Source: an uncultured Ruminiclostridium sp. | GTDB taxonomy: Bacteria > Bacillota > Clostridia > Oscillospirales > Ruminococcaceae | Assembly (NCBI GenBank): GCA_949878745.1 | Contig: CATLBH010000003.1 | Location: forward strand, 1-64,000 | Reading direction: 5' to 3' | DNA length: 64,000 bases | Shown here: piece after piece, positions 17,023 to 25,576 of the stretch | Numbering within the stretch: the stretch's first letter is position 1 | How the letters are laid out: each line of letters starts with the position of its first letter | Notes under the pieces: generated by a model | Told to the model about the DNA's origin: nothing | The model's database searches: none | What the model saw: the letters and a program-made list of their open reading frames with translations, nothing else | Made by a program: the position numbers and the translations under genes

Positions 17023-18060
17023 TTACCCGAAAAACTCCGCGCCGTCTTCTTTGAGATTTTTTACGCTGTCCCGTTCCAGAAGCTTTCCGGTAACCAATAT
17101 TCTTCCGCAGTGATAGTTGTTGTCGCGTATTTTCTTCACCATAATCTCCACCGCCTCGGTGGTCATACGGCAGCTGTTCACGTCCATGGTTGTGATTCGG
17201 GGATTGCTTATGGTGGAATAAATATGATTGTCATAGCCCACAATGGAAATATCGTCGGGCACGTGATAGCCCATCACTTTAAGCTGATTTATAAGCTGAT
17301 AGGCGATACGGTCACAGTTGCACACGAAAGCGGTGGGCATTTCGTCGGGAAGCCTTATGGTTTTATAGCTTAAGCCGTCCTCGTCCCGATCGTTGATTAT
17401 CCAGTCGTCCCGTAGGGGTATGCCGTGTTCCAGAAGGGATTTGTAATAGCCCATAAACCTGTCCTGTATACTTGAGGTGGCGGTTATCGTGCCCACGAAG
17501 CCGATACGCTTGTGTCCGTTTTCAATAAGGTGATTGGTAATGGTGTAGGAGCCAAAAAAGTTGTCCGACAGCACCGTCTCCACGTCGGAGCGGCTGCTGT
17601 AAAAATCCAGGAACACAACGGGGATACGGGAATCGAGTATTTTTTCCACATAATCGTCCGAAAACTGTCCCAAAACTATTATTCCGTCCACCTTCCTGTC
17701 GGTGACGGAGTTGGGCATCTGTCCCGTGCGCTCGTCCTTTTCGGGAATGACCTCCAGAATTCCGTAATAGCTCTGTTTCTGAAGAAGCTCCACTATATAG
17801 CGGTAGACCACCCAATAAAAAGCGCTGGCGTCGCTGATAAAACGTTTCGCCACCAATACTCCTATGTTATAGGTGAGCGGCTCTCCGGTATTTTTGGACG
17901 TATAGCTTACACGGTATCCCATTTCGTTGGCCTTTTGCTTAATGCGCTGTCTCAGTTCCTCGCTAACTCCGTCCTTATCGCCGAGAGCTTTGGATACGGT
18001 TACGGTGCTGCACCCCAGTTCGGCGGCAATGTCGCTCATGGTTACGGTTTTTTTAATCAT
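17023..18060 (-). CDS. LacI-family transcriptional regulator
   Basis: This 345-residue regulator has an N-terminal helix-turn-helix (MSDIAAELGCSTVTVSKAL, residues 8-26) and hinge. A periplasmic-binding-protein-like sugar-sensing domain follows. It would bind an operator and respond to a sugar or sugar phosphate. It heads the minus-strand group with the GNAT and esterase genes and is divergent from a second LacI gene 260 bases away. A TTTACT-17-TAAAAT promoter lies at 18104-18132 on its strand. Confidence 0.92.
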   Translation of the reverse strand: MIKKTVTMSDIAAELGCSTVTVSKALGDKDGVSEELRQRIKQKANEMGYRVSYTSKNTGEPLTYNIGVLVAKRFISDASAFYWVVYRYIVELLQKQSYYGILEVIPEKDERTGQMPNSVTDRKVDGIIVLGQFSDDYVEKILDSRIPVVFLDFYSSRSDVETVLSDNFFGSYTITNHLIENGHKRIGFVGTITATSSIQDRFMGYYKSLLEHGIPLRDDWIINDRDEDGLSYKTIRLPDEMPTAFVCNCDRIAYQLINQLKVMGYHVPDDISIVGYDNHIYSTISNPRITTMDVNSCRMTTEAVEIMVKKIRDNNYHCGRILVTGKLLERDSVKNLKEDGAEFFG

Positions 18061-18103
18061 TTATGTACCATTCCTTTCCCTTTTCACCTAAACTGTTAAG
18101 TAT

Positions 18104-18132
18104 ATTTTAAGTTAATTTAGGAAAAAAGTAAA
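18104..18132 (-). promoter_or_regulatory. Promoter of the minus-strand LacI gene
   Basis: On the minus strand TTTACT (18132-18127) and TAAAAT (18109-18104) are 17 bases apart, about 45 bases before the start codon. Both hexamers deviate by one or two bases from consensus. Confidence 0.45.
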
Positions 18133-18232
18133 GCAAAAAAATCTACAAAATTTTTAATTCAGTGTTGTAAATATTGCCAAGCGTAAAAATATAACTCGTG
18201 TATTCGATTACATTAAGTCATATTAGATAAAA

Positions 18233-18245
18233 AGAAAACGTTTTT
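18233..18245. promoter_or_regulatory. Candidate LacI-type operator AAAACGTTTT
   Basis: A perfect 10-bp palindrome AAAACGTTTT at 18235-18244, within AAGAAAACGTTTTTTT, lies about 20 bases upstream of the -35 of the LacI gene at 18321. The same AAGAAAACGTTTT core forms half of the 18-bp palindrome in the GH94 promoter (58381-58398). Confidence 0.5.
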
Positions 18246-18262
18246 TTAGGCGAAACAAACGA

Positions 18263-18291
18263 TTGTATTTAAAGCCCGCGTATGGTAAAAT
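18263..18291 (+). promoter_or_regulatory. Promoter of the plus-strand LacI gene
   Basis: TTGTAT (18263-18268) and TAAAAT (18286-18291) are 17 bases apart. Transcription would begin near 18298, just before the start codon at 18321. Confidence 0.5.
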
Positions 18292-18320
18292 ATTATAAAT
18301 ATGAAAGGATGATGGTAATT

Positions 18321-19316
18321 ATGGGCGTTACTATAAAAGATGTTGCCAGAGCCTCCAACGTTTCCGTGGCAACGGTATCGAGAGTGCTCAACAAGCATTC
18401 GAACGTTTCGGACGAAACGGTGGAAAAGGTCACCAGAGTTATGGAGGAAATGGGGTACAACCCCAATTGTCTCGGAAGGGATTTGCGCAAAAGCGAGACT
18501 AGGCGTATTCTGGCCATAATCGCCGCCACGGAGCAGAGCTTTTATTCCGACGTACTGCGCGGTATGGACGAAGCCGCATTTGCCCAAGGATATGACGTTC
18601 TCATAGCCACCACCCACGACGACCCGGAGCATGAAATGCACCTTCTCAAAATGCTGCTTTCCCATTCGGTGGACGGCGCGGTGCTTCTGGGCGCGAAGCA
18701 GGAGGCCTCCACCATATCGAAGCTCGCGGAAAATCACAATATCGCCCTTTGTCTGGAGCGCATGGAAGGCTGTAACGTACTGACCGTCACGATAGACAAC
18801 GTAAAGGCGGGAAAGGACGCGGTCAACTATCTTATAAGCAAGGGACACAGAAGGATAGGCCTTATTTCCACCGAAACCAGAAGTCAGAGCTCGGTGGATC
18901 GGGAAAAAGGCTATCGTCAGGCTCTTAAGGAAAACAATATACCTTTCGACGAAAAGCTGGTGTATCTGGGGACTTACGAAACCGAGTCGGGCACAACGGG
19001 CTGCCGCTATCTTCTGGGGCTTGAGGAGCCGCCCACGGCTATTTTTTCAATTTCCGATATGATAGCGATTGGCGCTATGAACTACGCCATTTCAAAGGGA
19101 GTCAATATAGGCAAGGACGTTATATTTTTCGGTTTTGACAACATAGCCTATTCCCATATATTCGTGCCGCATCTTTCCACGGTGGAGCAGCCCTGTTTTC
19201 TTCAGGGAAAGCTTGTTATCGAAAAGCTTATAAACAATATAAAAAGCGAAATTCCCGATAAGAGCGTGTATATGCTGCCCCACAGTCTTGTGCTGAGGGA
19301 ATCCACGGGAGATTAA
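18321..19316 (+). CDS. LacI-family transcriptional regulator
   Basis: This LacI/GalR-type repressor has about 331 residues. The HTH is MGVTIKDVARASNVSVATVS, followed by RVLNKHSNVSDETVEKV and a sugar-binding-fold effector domain. I chose ATG 18321, eleven bases after AAAGGA, because longer frames start inside the predicted promoter. An AAAACGTTTT palindrome upstream suggests autoregulation, and the same motif in the GH94 promoter makes this a candidate regulator of that distant gene. The nitroreductase gene starts 42 bases downstream. Confidence 0.92.
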   Translation: MGVTIKDVARASNVSVATVSRVLNKHSNVSDETVEKVTRVMEEMGYNPNCLGRDLRKSETRRILAIIAATEQSFYSDVLRGMDEAAFAQGYDVLIATTHDDPEHEMHLLKMLLSHSVDGAVLLGAKQEASTISKLAENHNIALCLERMEGCNVLTVTIDNVKAGKDAVNYLISKGHRRIGLISTETRSQSSVDREKGYRQALKENNIPFDEKLVYLGTYETESGTTGCRYLLGLEEPPTAIFSISDMIAIGAMNYAISKGVNIGKDVIFFGFDNIAYSHIFVPHLSTVEQPCFLQGKLVIEKLINNIKSEIPDKSVYMLPHSLVLRESTGD

Positions 19317-19358
19317 GAATACGCGGAATTACAGCCTAAAGAAAGGAACAGAAGGATT

Positions 19359-19874
19359 ATGAATCAGGTTATCGAAAATATTTTATCAAGAAGAAGCATA
19401 AGGGCGTTCGGCGAAAGGAAGATACCTAAGGAGGATTTGGAAATATTGGTAAAGTGCGCCTTATATGCGCCCAGCGCAAGAAATCTTCAAACCTGGAGGT
19501 TTACGGTGCTTACGGAAAGGGAGGATATTGACGGGTTGGCTTCCGTTATGGGAAAAGCGCTTGGCAGAGAGGGATACGATATGTACAGCCCCGCCGCGCT
19601 TATTATTCCCTCCAACAGAGCCGCTTCGCCCTACGGGCGCGACGATAACGCCTGCGCTCTCGAAAATATTTTCCTCGCCGCCCACTCGCTGGGAATAGGG
19701 TCGGTATGGATCAACCAGCTTAACGGAATTTGCGATGAGGAAGAGGTGAGAAAGGTTCTCGCCAAATTTGAAATTCCGTCGGATCACACGGTTTACGGTA
19801 TGGCGGCTTTGGGGTATTCCGCCGAAGCGGAGGTTAAAAAGGTTGAAAAGACAGGGGAGGTAAAGTTTTTCTGA
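19359..19874 (+). CDS. Nitroreductase-family flavoprotein
   Basis: This 171-residue FMN-dependent nitroreductase-fold protein has the N-terminal phosphate-binding pattern SRRSIRAFGERKIP, then ALYAPSARNLQTWRF and a C-terminal GIGSVWIN segment. Members reduce nitro compounds, quinones or flavins with NAD(P)H. The short length places it among minimal anaerobe nitroreductases. The ribosome site is AGAAGGATT. It may be co-transcribed with the LacI gene. Confidence 0.9.
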   Translation: MNQVIENILSRRSIRAFGERKIPKEDLEILVKCALYAPSARNLQTWRFTVLTEREDIDGLASVMGKALGREGYDMYSPAALIIPSNRAASPYGRDDNACALENIFLAAHSLGIGSVWINQLNGICDEEEVRKVLAKFEIPSDHTVYGMAALGYSAEAEVKKVEKTGEVKFF

Positions 19875-19914
19875 TTTGTGATGCGGGCTGGTTTTAAAAG
19901 GAAATATATGATTT

Positions 19915-19941
19915 TTAGCACTCTCAGGCTGAGAGTGCTAA
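19915..19941. promoter_or_regulatory. CIRCE operator (HrcA binding site)
   Basis: TTAGCACTC and GAGTGCTAA are separated by exactly nine bases, a perfect match to the CIRCE consensus. In Firmicutes it is bound by the heat-shock repressor HrcA. It lies about 180 bases before the Hsp20 start, and a TATAAT box is at 19989-19994, so the site is upstream of the apparent -10. Confidence 0.93.
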
Positions 19942-20121
19942 TTTCGTTTTCCTGTCACATAAACGTAATATTTCTGTCAAGAAAGAGGTATAATATTATA
20001 GTCACAAAAGGAAAAGACAACAAATTCAAAGATAAGGCAATATAAACAAAAGGCCGAATAATTACGGCAGACAGTAAAGCCCAATCTTTGAAACACGCTT
20101 ATTCCAAAGGAGGAATTGATT

Positions 20122-20544
20122 ATGAGTATGCTTACACCGTTTGAAAGAAAAGGATATGACCTTTTTAACGCTTTTCACGAATTCGAGAACGACTTCTTTA
20201 AGGGAAACCAGATCACCAGCTGTAAAACCGACATAAGGGACGAAGGGGACAAGTTCGTTTTGGAAAGCGAGCTCCCCGGCTTTGAGAAGGAGGATATCAA
20301 GCTGGATCTTAACGGCGACTGTCTCACCGTATCCGCTCAGCACAGCTCAAGCAGCGACGAGAAGGACAAAAAGGGGAGCTATGTGCGGAGGGAACGCTCT
20401 TATTGCTCTTATCAGAGGAGCTTTAACGTGTCCGAATGTGAGCTTGGCCAGATTGACGCGGAATATAAGAACGGGGTTTTGACGATATCGCTTCCCAAAA
20501 AAGAAAAAACGCAGCCCTCTGTAAGAAGGCTGGAAATCAAGTAA
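20122..20544 (+). CDS. Small heat-shock protein, Hsp20/alpha-crystallin
   Basis: This ATP-independent holdase of about 140 residues has an alpha-crystallin domain at roughly 35-130. The family pattern is KFVLESELPGFEKEDIKLDL, then the loop and YKNGVLTISLPKKE (the conserved 'NGVL.I..PK'). It has a short N-terminal arm and a C-terminal RRLEIK. ATG 20122 follows AAAGGAGG (20106-20113). The CIRCE element upstream predicts HrcA control and heat induction. A strong bidirectional hairpin terminator follows at 20584-20646. Confidence 0.95.
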   Translation: MSMLTPFERKGYDLFNAFHEFENDFFKGNQITSCKTDIRDEGDKFVLESELPGFEKEDIKLDLNGDCLTVSAQHSSSSDEKDKKGSYVRRERSYCSYQRSFNVSECELGQIDAEYKNGVLTISLPKKEKTQPSVRRLEIK

Positions 20545-20583
20545 ATCTCAGAAACTGTTTCAATAGGAATGGTTTCTTAATAC

Positions 20584-20646
20584 AAAACCGCCGCTTGGGA
20601 CAAAAAACCTTTGTTTTTGACAAAGTTGCCCCAAGCGGCGGTTTTT
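20584..20646. terminator. Bidirectional Rho-independent terminator
   Basis: AAAACCGCCGCTTGGG pairs with CCCAAGCGGCGGTTTT, with an inner AACTTTG/CAAAGTT-type hairpin and T-runs on both strands. It serves the Hsp20 gene and the small ORF on the opposite strand. Confidence 0.88.
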
Positions 20647-20663
20647 TCCGCCAATAATACGAT

Positions 20664-20786
20664 TTACCTGAATATAAAATAAGCCGCAACCGCCAGCATC
20701 AATGACGCCGCCGCCAATATCCAGTTACGGCGTATCATCTTTTGCAGCTTATCCCTTTGCTCTTCCCTGTTAAGTTTTTTCTTCAT
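20664..20786 (-). CDS. Small 40-residue membrane protein
   Basis: This is an open frame of 40 codons on the minus strand. It starts ATG at 20786 behind AAAGGAG and ends just before the shared terminator. The product begins MKKKLNREEQRDKLQKMIRR, a strongly basic, amphipathic stretch, followed by one hydrophobic segment NWILAAASLMLAVAAYFIF and a final Arg. That is a plausible positive-inside, single-pass membrane peptide. The ribosome site, base composition and terminator support it being real. The family is unknown. Confidence 0.55.
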   Translation of the reverse strand: MKKKLNREEQRDKLQKMIRRNWILAAASLMLAVAAYFIFR

Positions 20787-20930
20787 ACGGATCCGCTCCT
20801 TTCCGGACGGTGTAATGAACGTTTTTGGCCGTTTGGCGCGATCCTCGTTTCGGGTATGGAATTCGTCGGACGAAGATCGGCATAAATTGCTCCCAAAATA
20901 ATTTTACCACACTTTTTACGATATTTCAAG

Positions 20931-20959
20931 TTGACATTTTCAAAAAAATATGGTACAAT
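20931..20959 (+). promoter_or_regulatory. Promoter of the cysE-cysS leader
   Basis: Consensus TTGACA (20931-20936) and TACAAT (20954-20959) are 17 bases apart, directly before the T-box leader. Confidence 0.8.
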
Positions 20960-20965
20960 TTTCAG

Positions 20966-21240
20966 GGTAAAGCATAAAATGTATCGTAATAAAAAATCGT
21001 ATTAAAGACTGAGATCGGTCAGAGTAAGGCGTATCCCGTTTCACAGAGAGCCGCGAAAGCTGAAAAGCGGTATTCGGAGCGCTTGAAGGTGCGGCCGTGA
21101 GTCGGCGGAAGGAAATTTCCAGTATTTCCGCCCGTACCCCGCGTTAAGGGTAAGAGCCTTTTTACTGTAAAAAAGGAAAATCGGAGTGGAACCGTGACAG
21201 AAATGCCGCCTTCGTAAAGGAAGGGCGGTTTTTGTTTTTT
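20966..21240 (+). promoter_or_regulatory. T-box riboswitch (tRNA-Cys type expected)
   Basis: This ~270-base leader has the features of a T-box. An AGAGAG segment begins stem I (21040-21046), and the conserved T-box sequence GGAGTGGAACCGTGACAG is at 21183-21200. A terminator (CCGCC...GGCGG then T-run) is at 21206-21234. Uncharged tRNA binding prevents termination. The genes controlled are cysE and cysS, so tRNA-Cys is the expected ligand. A TGC triplet at 21090-21092 in the 3' side of stem I is a possible specifier, but I did not fold the RNA. Confidence 0.85.
21206..21234 (+). terminator. T-box terminator hairpin
   Basis: CCGCCTTCGTAAAGGAAGGGCGG folds into a stem followed by TTTTTGTTTTTT. 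This is the regulated terminator of the cysteine T-box. Confidence 0.8.
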
Positions 21241-21286
21241 CGGTTCGCTTTCATCTATATCGATACGGAAAGGAACGGTTATTACG

Positions 21287-21919
21287 ATGTTTGAACAATT
21301 GAAGGCCGAGCTTGATTCTATTATAGAGCGCGATCCTGCGGCAAAAAACAGGATAGAAGTCTTTCTCCTTTACCCCGGCTTTAAAGCCATAAGAGCATAT
21401 CGGAAAGCGCATAAGCACTATCTTAAAGGACATTTTTTCCGCGCAAGAGCAATATCCCAGAGAGCCCTCAAAAAAACGGGAATAGAAATACATCCGGGAG
21501 CAACAATAGGAAAAAACCTGTTTATTGACCACGGAAGCGGCGTGGTAATAGGCGAGACCACCGAAATCGGCGACAACTGCACCATTTATCAGGGAGTTAC
21601 CTTAGGAGGGACGGGAAAGGAAACGGGTAAGCGCCACCCCACCTTGGGGAGCAACGTAATGGTGGGAGCGGGCGCAAGGGTTTTGGGTCCCTTTAAAGTG
21701 GGAGACAACAGCAAGATCGCCGCCAACGCGGTGGTTCTCAGCGAGGTTCCCCCGGACTGCACCGCCGTGGGAGTGCCCGCGAGGATAGTTAAGCGGGACG
21801 GAATACGGGTTGGCGATCTGGATCAGATTCATTTTCCCGACCCCGTTTCGCAGGAAATGTGCGGCATAAAAAGAGAGCTGGATAAGATACTGGAAGAGAT
21901 CGAAAATACGGAACAATAA
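21287..21919 (+). CDS. cysE: Serine O-acetyltransferase
   Basis: This 210-residue enzyme makes O-acetyl-L-serine from serine and acetyl-CoA, the first committed step of cysteine synthesis. It has an N-terminal helical region with IEVFLLYPGFKAIRAYR, then a left-handed hexapeptide-repeat helix (IHPGATIGKNLFIDHGSGVV, IGETTEIGDN, VTLGGTG, LGSNVMVGAGARVLG). The catalytic His is in DHGSG, and the loop KRHPTLG is typical of CysE. A T-box leader precedes it, and cysS follows after 38 bases in one operon, linking cysteine supply to cysteinyl-tRNA charging. Confidence 0.95.
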   Translation: MFEQLKAELDSIIERDPAAKNRIEVFLLYPGFKAIRAYRKAHKHYLKGHFFRARAISQRALKKTGIEIHPGATIGKNLFIDHGSGVVIGETTEIGDNCTIYQGVTLGGTGKETGKRHPTLGSNVMVGAGARVLGPFKVGDNSKIAANAVVLSEVPPDCTAVGVPARIVKRDGIRVGDLDQIHFPDPVSQEMCGIKRELDKILEEIENTEQ

Positions 21920-21957
21920 AAAAATTTTATTATTTTTTTAAATGAAAGGATACGACA

Positions 21958-23355
21958 ATGCTTCTTTACAACACAATGACAAGACAAAAAGAGGAATTCA
22001 AGCCCGTAAACGGAAATAAGGTGAACATTTACGTCTGCGGCCCCACCGTTTACAATTATATCCATGTGGGGAACGCCAGACAGCTTTGCGTTTTCGACAC
22101 CCTTCGCAGATATCTGAAATACAGGGGCTACGAGGTATGCTATATTCAGAATTTTACCGATGTGGACGATAAAATCATAAAAATTGCCAATGAAAAGGGG
22201 ATTTCGCCCTTCGAACACGCGGAGGCGATGATAAAGGAATATTTTACCGACGCGAGAGGTCTTAACGTTTCGGACGCGGATATTCATCCGAAGGCCACCG
22301 AAAGCATGGACATTATACTTGAGATGGTGAAAAAGCTTATTGACAAGGGCTTCGCCTATCAATCGGGAGGGGACGTTTACTTTGCCGCCAACAAATATCC
22401 CGAATACGGAAAGCTTTCCCATATGCCCCTTGACGACCTCAGGGCGGGAGCGAGCGAAAGAGTGGGACAGGAGGGAGAACAGAAGCGCGACCCTATGGAT
22501 TTCGCGGTATGGAAGGCGGCAAAGGAGGGAGAGCCTTATTGGGATTCACCCTACGGACACGGAAGACCCGGCTGGCACATTGAGTGCAGCGCAATGTCAA
22601 GCCACTTTGTAAAGGGCACCCTGGATATACACGGCGGCGGAGCCGACCTTATCTTCCCCCACCACGAAAACGAAATAGCCCAGTCCGAGTGCGCAAACGG
22701 ATATCCCCTGGCCAACATCTGGATGCACGGGGGAATGCTGAACGTGGATAACCGAAAAATGAGCAAATCAAAGGGAAACTTCTTCCTTGTAAGAGATTTG
22801 TCGGAGCGTTTCGGATATGAACCGGTAAGATTTATGCTTTTACAGGTGCAGTACAGGGTACAGCTGAATTACACCCGTGAGGTGATGGAAAGCGCTGCGG
22901 CTTCTCTCGCGAGGCTCAAAAACTGCCGCGCGACGCTTAAAAAAGCGATTCCCGCCGCCAAGGAGGGAACGGTGGGAGAATATGCCCTTAAAATCTGTGA
23001 AAACAGGAAAAGACAGTTTATAACCGCTATGGACGACGATCTTAATACCGCCGACGGAATCACCGCCGTATTCGAGCTGGTGAGAGAGATAAACACCGCT
23101 CTCGCCGATCCCGAAACCTCGAAAGGAAGCCTCGAAGCCTTTGAAAAGACCTTTGAGGAGCTGACGGGGGTATTGGGCATACTTTACGAAAAAGAGGAAG
23201 AAATTCCCTCCGAGATACTCGAGCTGGCGCAAAAGCGCAAGGAAGCGCGAAAGAACAAGGATTTCGCCATGGCCGACAGCATAAGGGACGAGATAGCCGC
23301 AAGGGGGTATATTGTGGAGGAAACGAGACAGGGAACGAATATAAAAAAAGCGTAA
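21958..23355 (+). CDS. cysS: Cysteinyl-tRNA synthetase
   Basis: This 465-residue class I aminoacyl-tRNA synthetase charges tRNA-Cys. The HIGH-type motif is YIHVGNARQ (near residue 37) and the KMSKS loop is RKMSKSKGNF (around 268). Zinc-site residues include Cys29, Cys-containing WHIECSAMS and HHENEIAQSE. The domain order of catalytic domain, DALR helical bundle and short C-terminal domain is complete. The ribosome site is AAAGGAT. It shares the upstream cysteine T-box with cysE. Confidence 0.97.
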   Translation: MLLYNTMTRQKEEFKPVNGNKVNIYVCGPTVYNYIHVGNARQLCVFDTLRRYLKYRGYEVCYIQNFTDVDDKIIKIANEKGISPFEHAEAMIKEYFTDARGLNVSDADIHPKATESMDIILEMVKKLIDKGFAYQSGGDVYFAANKYPEYGKLSHMPLDDLRAGASERVGQEGEQKRDPMDFAVWKAAKEGEPYWDSPYGHGRPGWHIECSAMSSHFVKGTLDIHGGGADLIFPHHENEIAQSECANGYPLANIWMHGGMLNVDNRKMSKSKGNFFLVRDLSERFGYEPVRFMLLQVQYRVQLNYTREVMESAAASLARLKNCRATLKKAIPAAKEGTVGEYALKICENRKRQFITAMDDDLNTADGITAVFELVREINTALADPETSKGSLEAFEKTFEELTGVLGILYEKEEEIPSEILELAQKRKEARKNKDFAMADSIRDEIAARGYIVEETRQGTNIKKA

Positions 23356-23420
23356 TTTCTTATTACAGCGCATTTTTCGGAAAAGCGAAAATTATTGCCG
23401 AATTGTTACCGTTTTTTCAC

Positions 23421-23449
23421 TTGACTTTAGGACAATTTACCTATATAAT
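23421..23449 (+). promoter_or_regulatory. Promoter for the cyclophilin-like lipoproteins
   Basis: TTGACT (23421-23426) and TATAAT (23444-23449) are 17 bases apart, about 65 bases before the first lipoprotein gene. Confidence 0.75.
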
Positions 23450-23514
23450 ATATAAGTAATGCCTAATGCCGATTTTCCGAAAAATCCGAAAGAACTGAAA
23501 GGATATTATAATAA

Positions 23515-24255
23515 ATGACGTTTAAAAAAGCCATGGCGTTTTTTTCCGCCGTAACCGCTTCGGCGATTTTGCTGAGCGGCTGCTCCTTGTTTGGGGGCAA
23601 CGTAAAAAGCGCGGTTCTGGACTACGATTTCTCCGAGATGGAGCTTATTCAGCTTCGGGAGCCGGAGGAAGGCCAAACGGCGGCGGTAATAAAAACCTCT
23701 ATGGGGGACATTACGGCGGTGCTTTACCCCGAATACGCCCCCAAGGCGGTTCAGAACTTCGTAAACCGCGCCAACGAGGGCTATTACAACAACACGAAGA
23801 TATACGAAAACTATGAAAAGCTTTTTGTGGCCACCGGCTCCTCAAACGACGGAGCCACGGGAGCCACCGACGACGGAAAGCTTATTGAAAACGAATACTC
23901 GCCCAAGCTGTGGCCCTTTAAGGGGGCGCTGTGCGCTTATTCCCTCACCACCGGATATTTTGACAGCAGGTACTTTTTTTGCAACACCTATGAAGAATTT
24001 ACGGAAGAGCAGATTTCCGATCTTAAGGGGATTCAAAGAGACGGGGAACAGCTTTTTCCGGACGAGCTTGTAGAGGCGTGGGTGGAACACGGCTCCCTCC
24101 CCAATCTGAGCGGCTTCTACACGGTATTCGGTCAGATAGTTGAAGGCATGGACGTGCTCGAGAAAATAGTGGACGCCGAGTATAACACCGAAACATATAA
24201 GCCGATTGACGATATAATAGTTTACAGCGTCGAAATAACAAAATATTCTAAATGA
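23515..24255 (+). CDS. Lipoprotein with degenerate cyclophilin (peptidyl-prolyl isomerase) domain
   Basis: This 246-residue exported lipoprotein has signal peptide MTFKKAMAFFSAVTASAILL with lipobox LLSGC (lipidated Cys near 23). The rest follows a cyclophilin-type fold: AVIKTSMGDITAVLYPEYAP, KAVQNFVN, and FYTVFGQIVEGMDVLEKI. The active-site FHRv and QGGd elements of catalytic cyclophilins read IYENYEK and VATGSSN here, so isomerase activity is doubtful. It may act as an extracytoplasmic binding or folding factor. The second cyclophilin-type lipoprotein starts 50 bases downstream, probably in one operon. Confidence 0.85.
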   Translation: MTFKKAMAFFSAVTASAILLSGCSLFGGNVKSAVLDYDFSEMELIQLREPEEGQTAAVIKTSMGDITAVLYPEYAPKAVQNFVNRANEGYYNNTKIYENYEKLFVATGSSNDGATGATDDGKLIENEYSPKLWPFKGALCAYSLTTGYFDSRYFFCNTYEEFTEEQISDLKGIQRDGEQLFPDELVEAWVEHGSLPNLSGFYTVFGQIVEGMDVLEKIVDAEYNTETYKPIDDIIVYSVEITKYSK

Positions 24256-24304
24256 CATATGAAGGCCTGTGCGGAAATTGTGCGGGTCCCGAAAAGGAGT
24301 TATC

Positions 24305-25270
24305 ATGAATAAGATCACAAAAATTGTCTTTGCGGTTTCCGCCGCTCTTTCCCTTGCTTTTTCGTCGGGCTGTTCAAAGGAAACGCCGTTTATGGGAAAC
24401 ACCGTTGAAGCGTATCTCGATGAAAACGATATTTTCGCGGTAATAAAAGTAAAGGATTACGAGGAGGAGATCACCGTAAAGTTGTTTCCTCAGGTTGCTC
24501 CGAAGGCGGTGAAAAAATTCATAGAGACCGTCAATCTCGGATTTTACGACAACAGGATATTCCACCGAGTGGTAAAGGATAAGCTGATACAGGGCGGTTC
24601 CCTTTCGGGGACCGGATATGACGGGGAAGTTTCCGACAAGGAGTATTTCGCCTCCGAAACAAACAGGTATATGAACCACTACTACGGAGCGGTTTGTATG
24701 GCGAAAAACTCAAAGGGCAACTACCGCCAGTTTTACATAGTAAACAGCAGCGAGACCGTTAACATAGATGAAATCGCCGCCGAGCTGAAAGAAGACCTGG
24801 ACAACGAGGAAATAATGAACGGGCTTCTTCCCGATGACAAGAAATACTACCAGGATTACTACACAAAGCTTAACTCCATTCCCGCCGAAGTGAAAGAGCG
24901 CTATCAACAGGTGGGGGGCATTTACGAATACGACGGAGAGGACACCGTATTCGGTCAGGTGATTGACGGCTGGAACACTTTAAAAGCGATAAACGAGGTG
25001 GAAACCGCCTTCGGAAACACCTCCGACGACTCGAACGGAATCGCCTCGAAGCCCATAACCGACATCGTTATAGAATCGGTGGAAATTCTCAGGATAACCC
25101 CCGAAGAGACCACCACCGAGGAAAAAACCAGAGCCACCCGCGCCACAAAAGAATCCACGGCGGCGGAAACCACCACCGCCCACGAAACCCAAAGCACGGA
25201 AGAAACACAGGACACCGCCCAAACCTTAGACACCACCGAAACACCCGAGTCCACGGATTCCGCAGCATAG
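24305..25270 (+). CDS. Peptidyl-prolyl cis-trans isomerase lipoprotein (cyclophilin type)
   Basis: This lipoprotein of about 321 residues has a signal peptide with SSGC lipobox (Cys near 24), then a cyclophilin domain. It keeps the active-site pattern NRIFHRVVKDKLIQGG and the ending TVFGQVIDGWNTLKAI. A long insert (EIAAELKEDLDNEEIMNGL and following) interrupts the domain. The C-terminal ~45 residues are a Thr/Glu/Ala-rich, probably cell-wall-spanning tail. It should assist folding of exported proteins at the membrane-wall interface. I placed the start at ATG 24305 after AAAAGGAG. It is paired with the degenerate paralogue upstream. Confidence 0.88.
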   Translation: MNKITKIVFAVSAALSLAFSSGCSKETPFMGNTVEAYLDENDIFAVIKVKDYEEEITVKLFPQVAPKAVKKFIETVNLGFYDNRIFHRVVKDKLIQGGSLSGTGYDGEVSDKEYFASETNRYMNHYYGAVCMAKNSKGNYRQFYIVNSSETVNIDEIAAELKEDLDNEEIMNGLLPDDKKYYQDYYTKLNSIPAEVKERYQQVGGIYEYDGEDTVFGQVIDGWNTLKAINEVETAFGNTSDDSNGIASKPITDIVIESVEILRITPEETTTEEKTRATRATKESTAAETTTAHETQSTEETQDTAQTLDTTETPESTDSAA

Positions 25271-25576
25271 AATTGATAAGGAACAAGGGTTATCAATATA
25301 TTGTATGCGAAAAAAGAACAGAACATAGATATTGAAGGACAAATAAAAAAGTTGGACGAATTATGAAAAATAATTTCCGTCGGAGGAATTTGTTGGTTAA
25401 TATGTAGATTTTTTGATTTTTCCTTTCATTTTTTATTTGTTTATGATATAATATCTTGGTGACATTTTGAAATACTACTATTGTTCAGATGATTCCGAAA
25501 ATTTTTGCGGTAAAATTATGGCAAAAAGTAAGGGTGCTTCGTGAACCTCAAATAAAACAAGAGGCAGGCATTAAAA

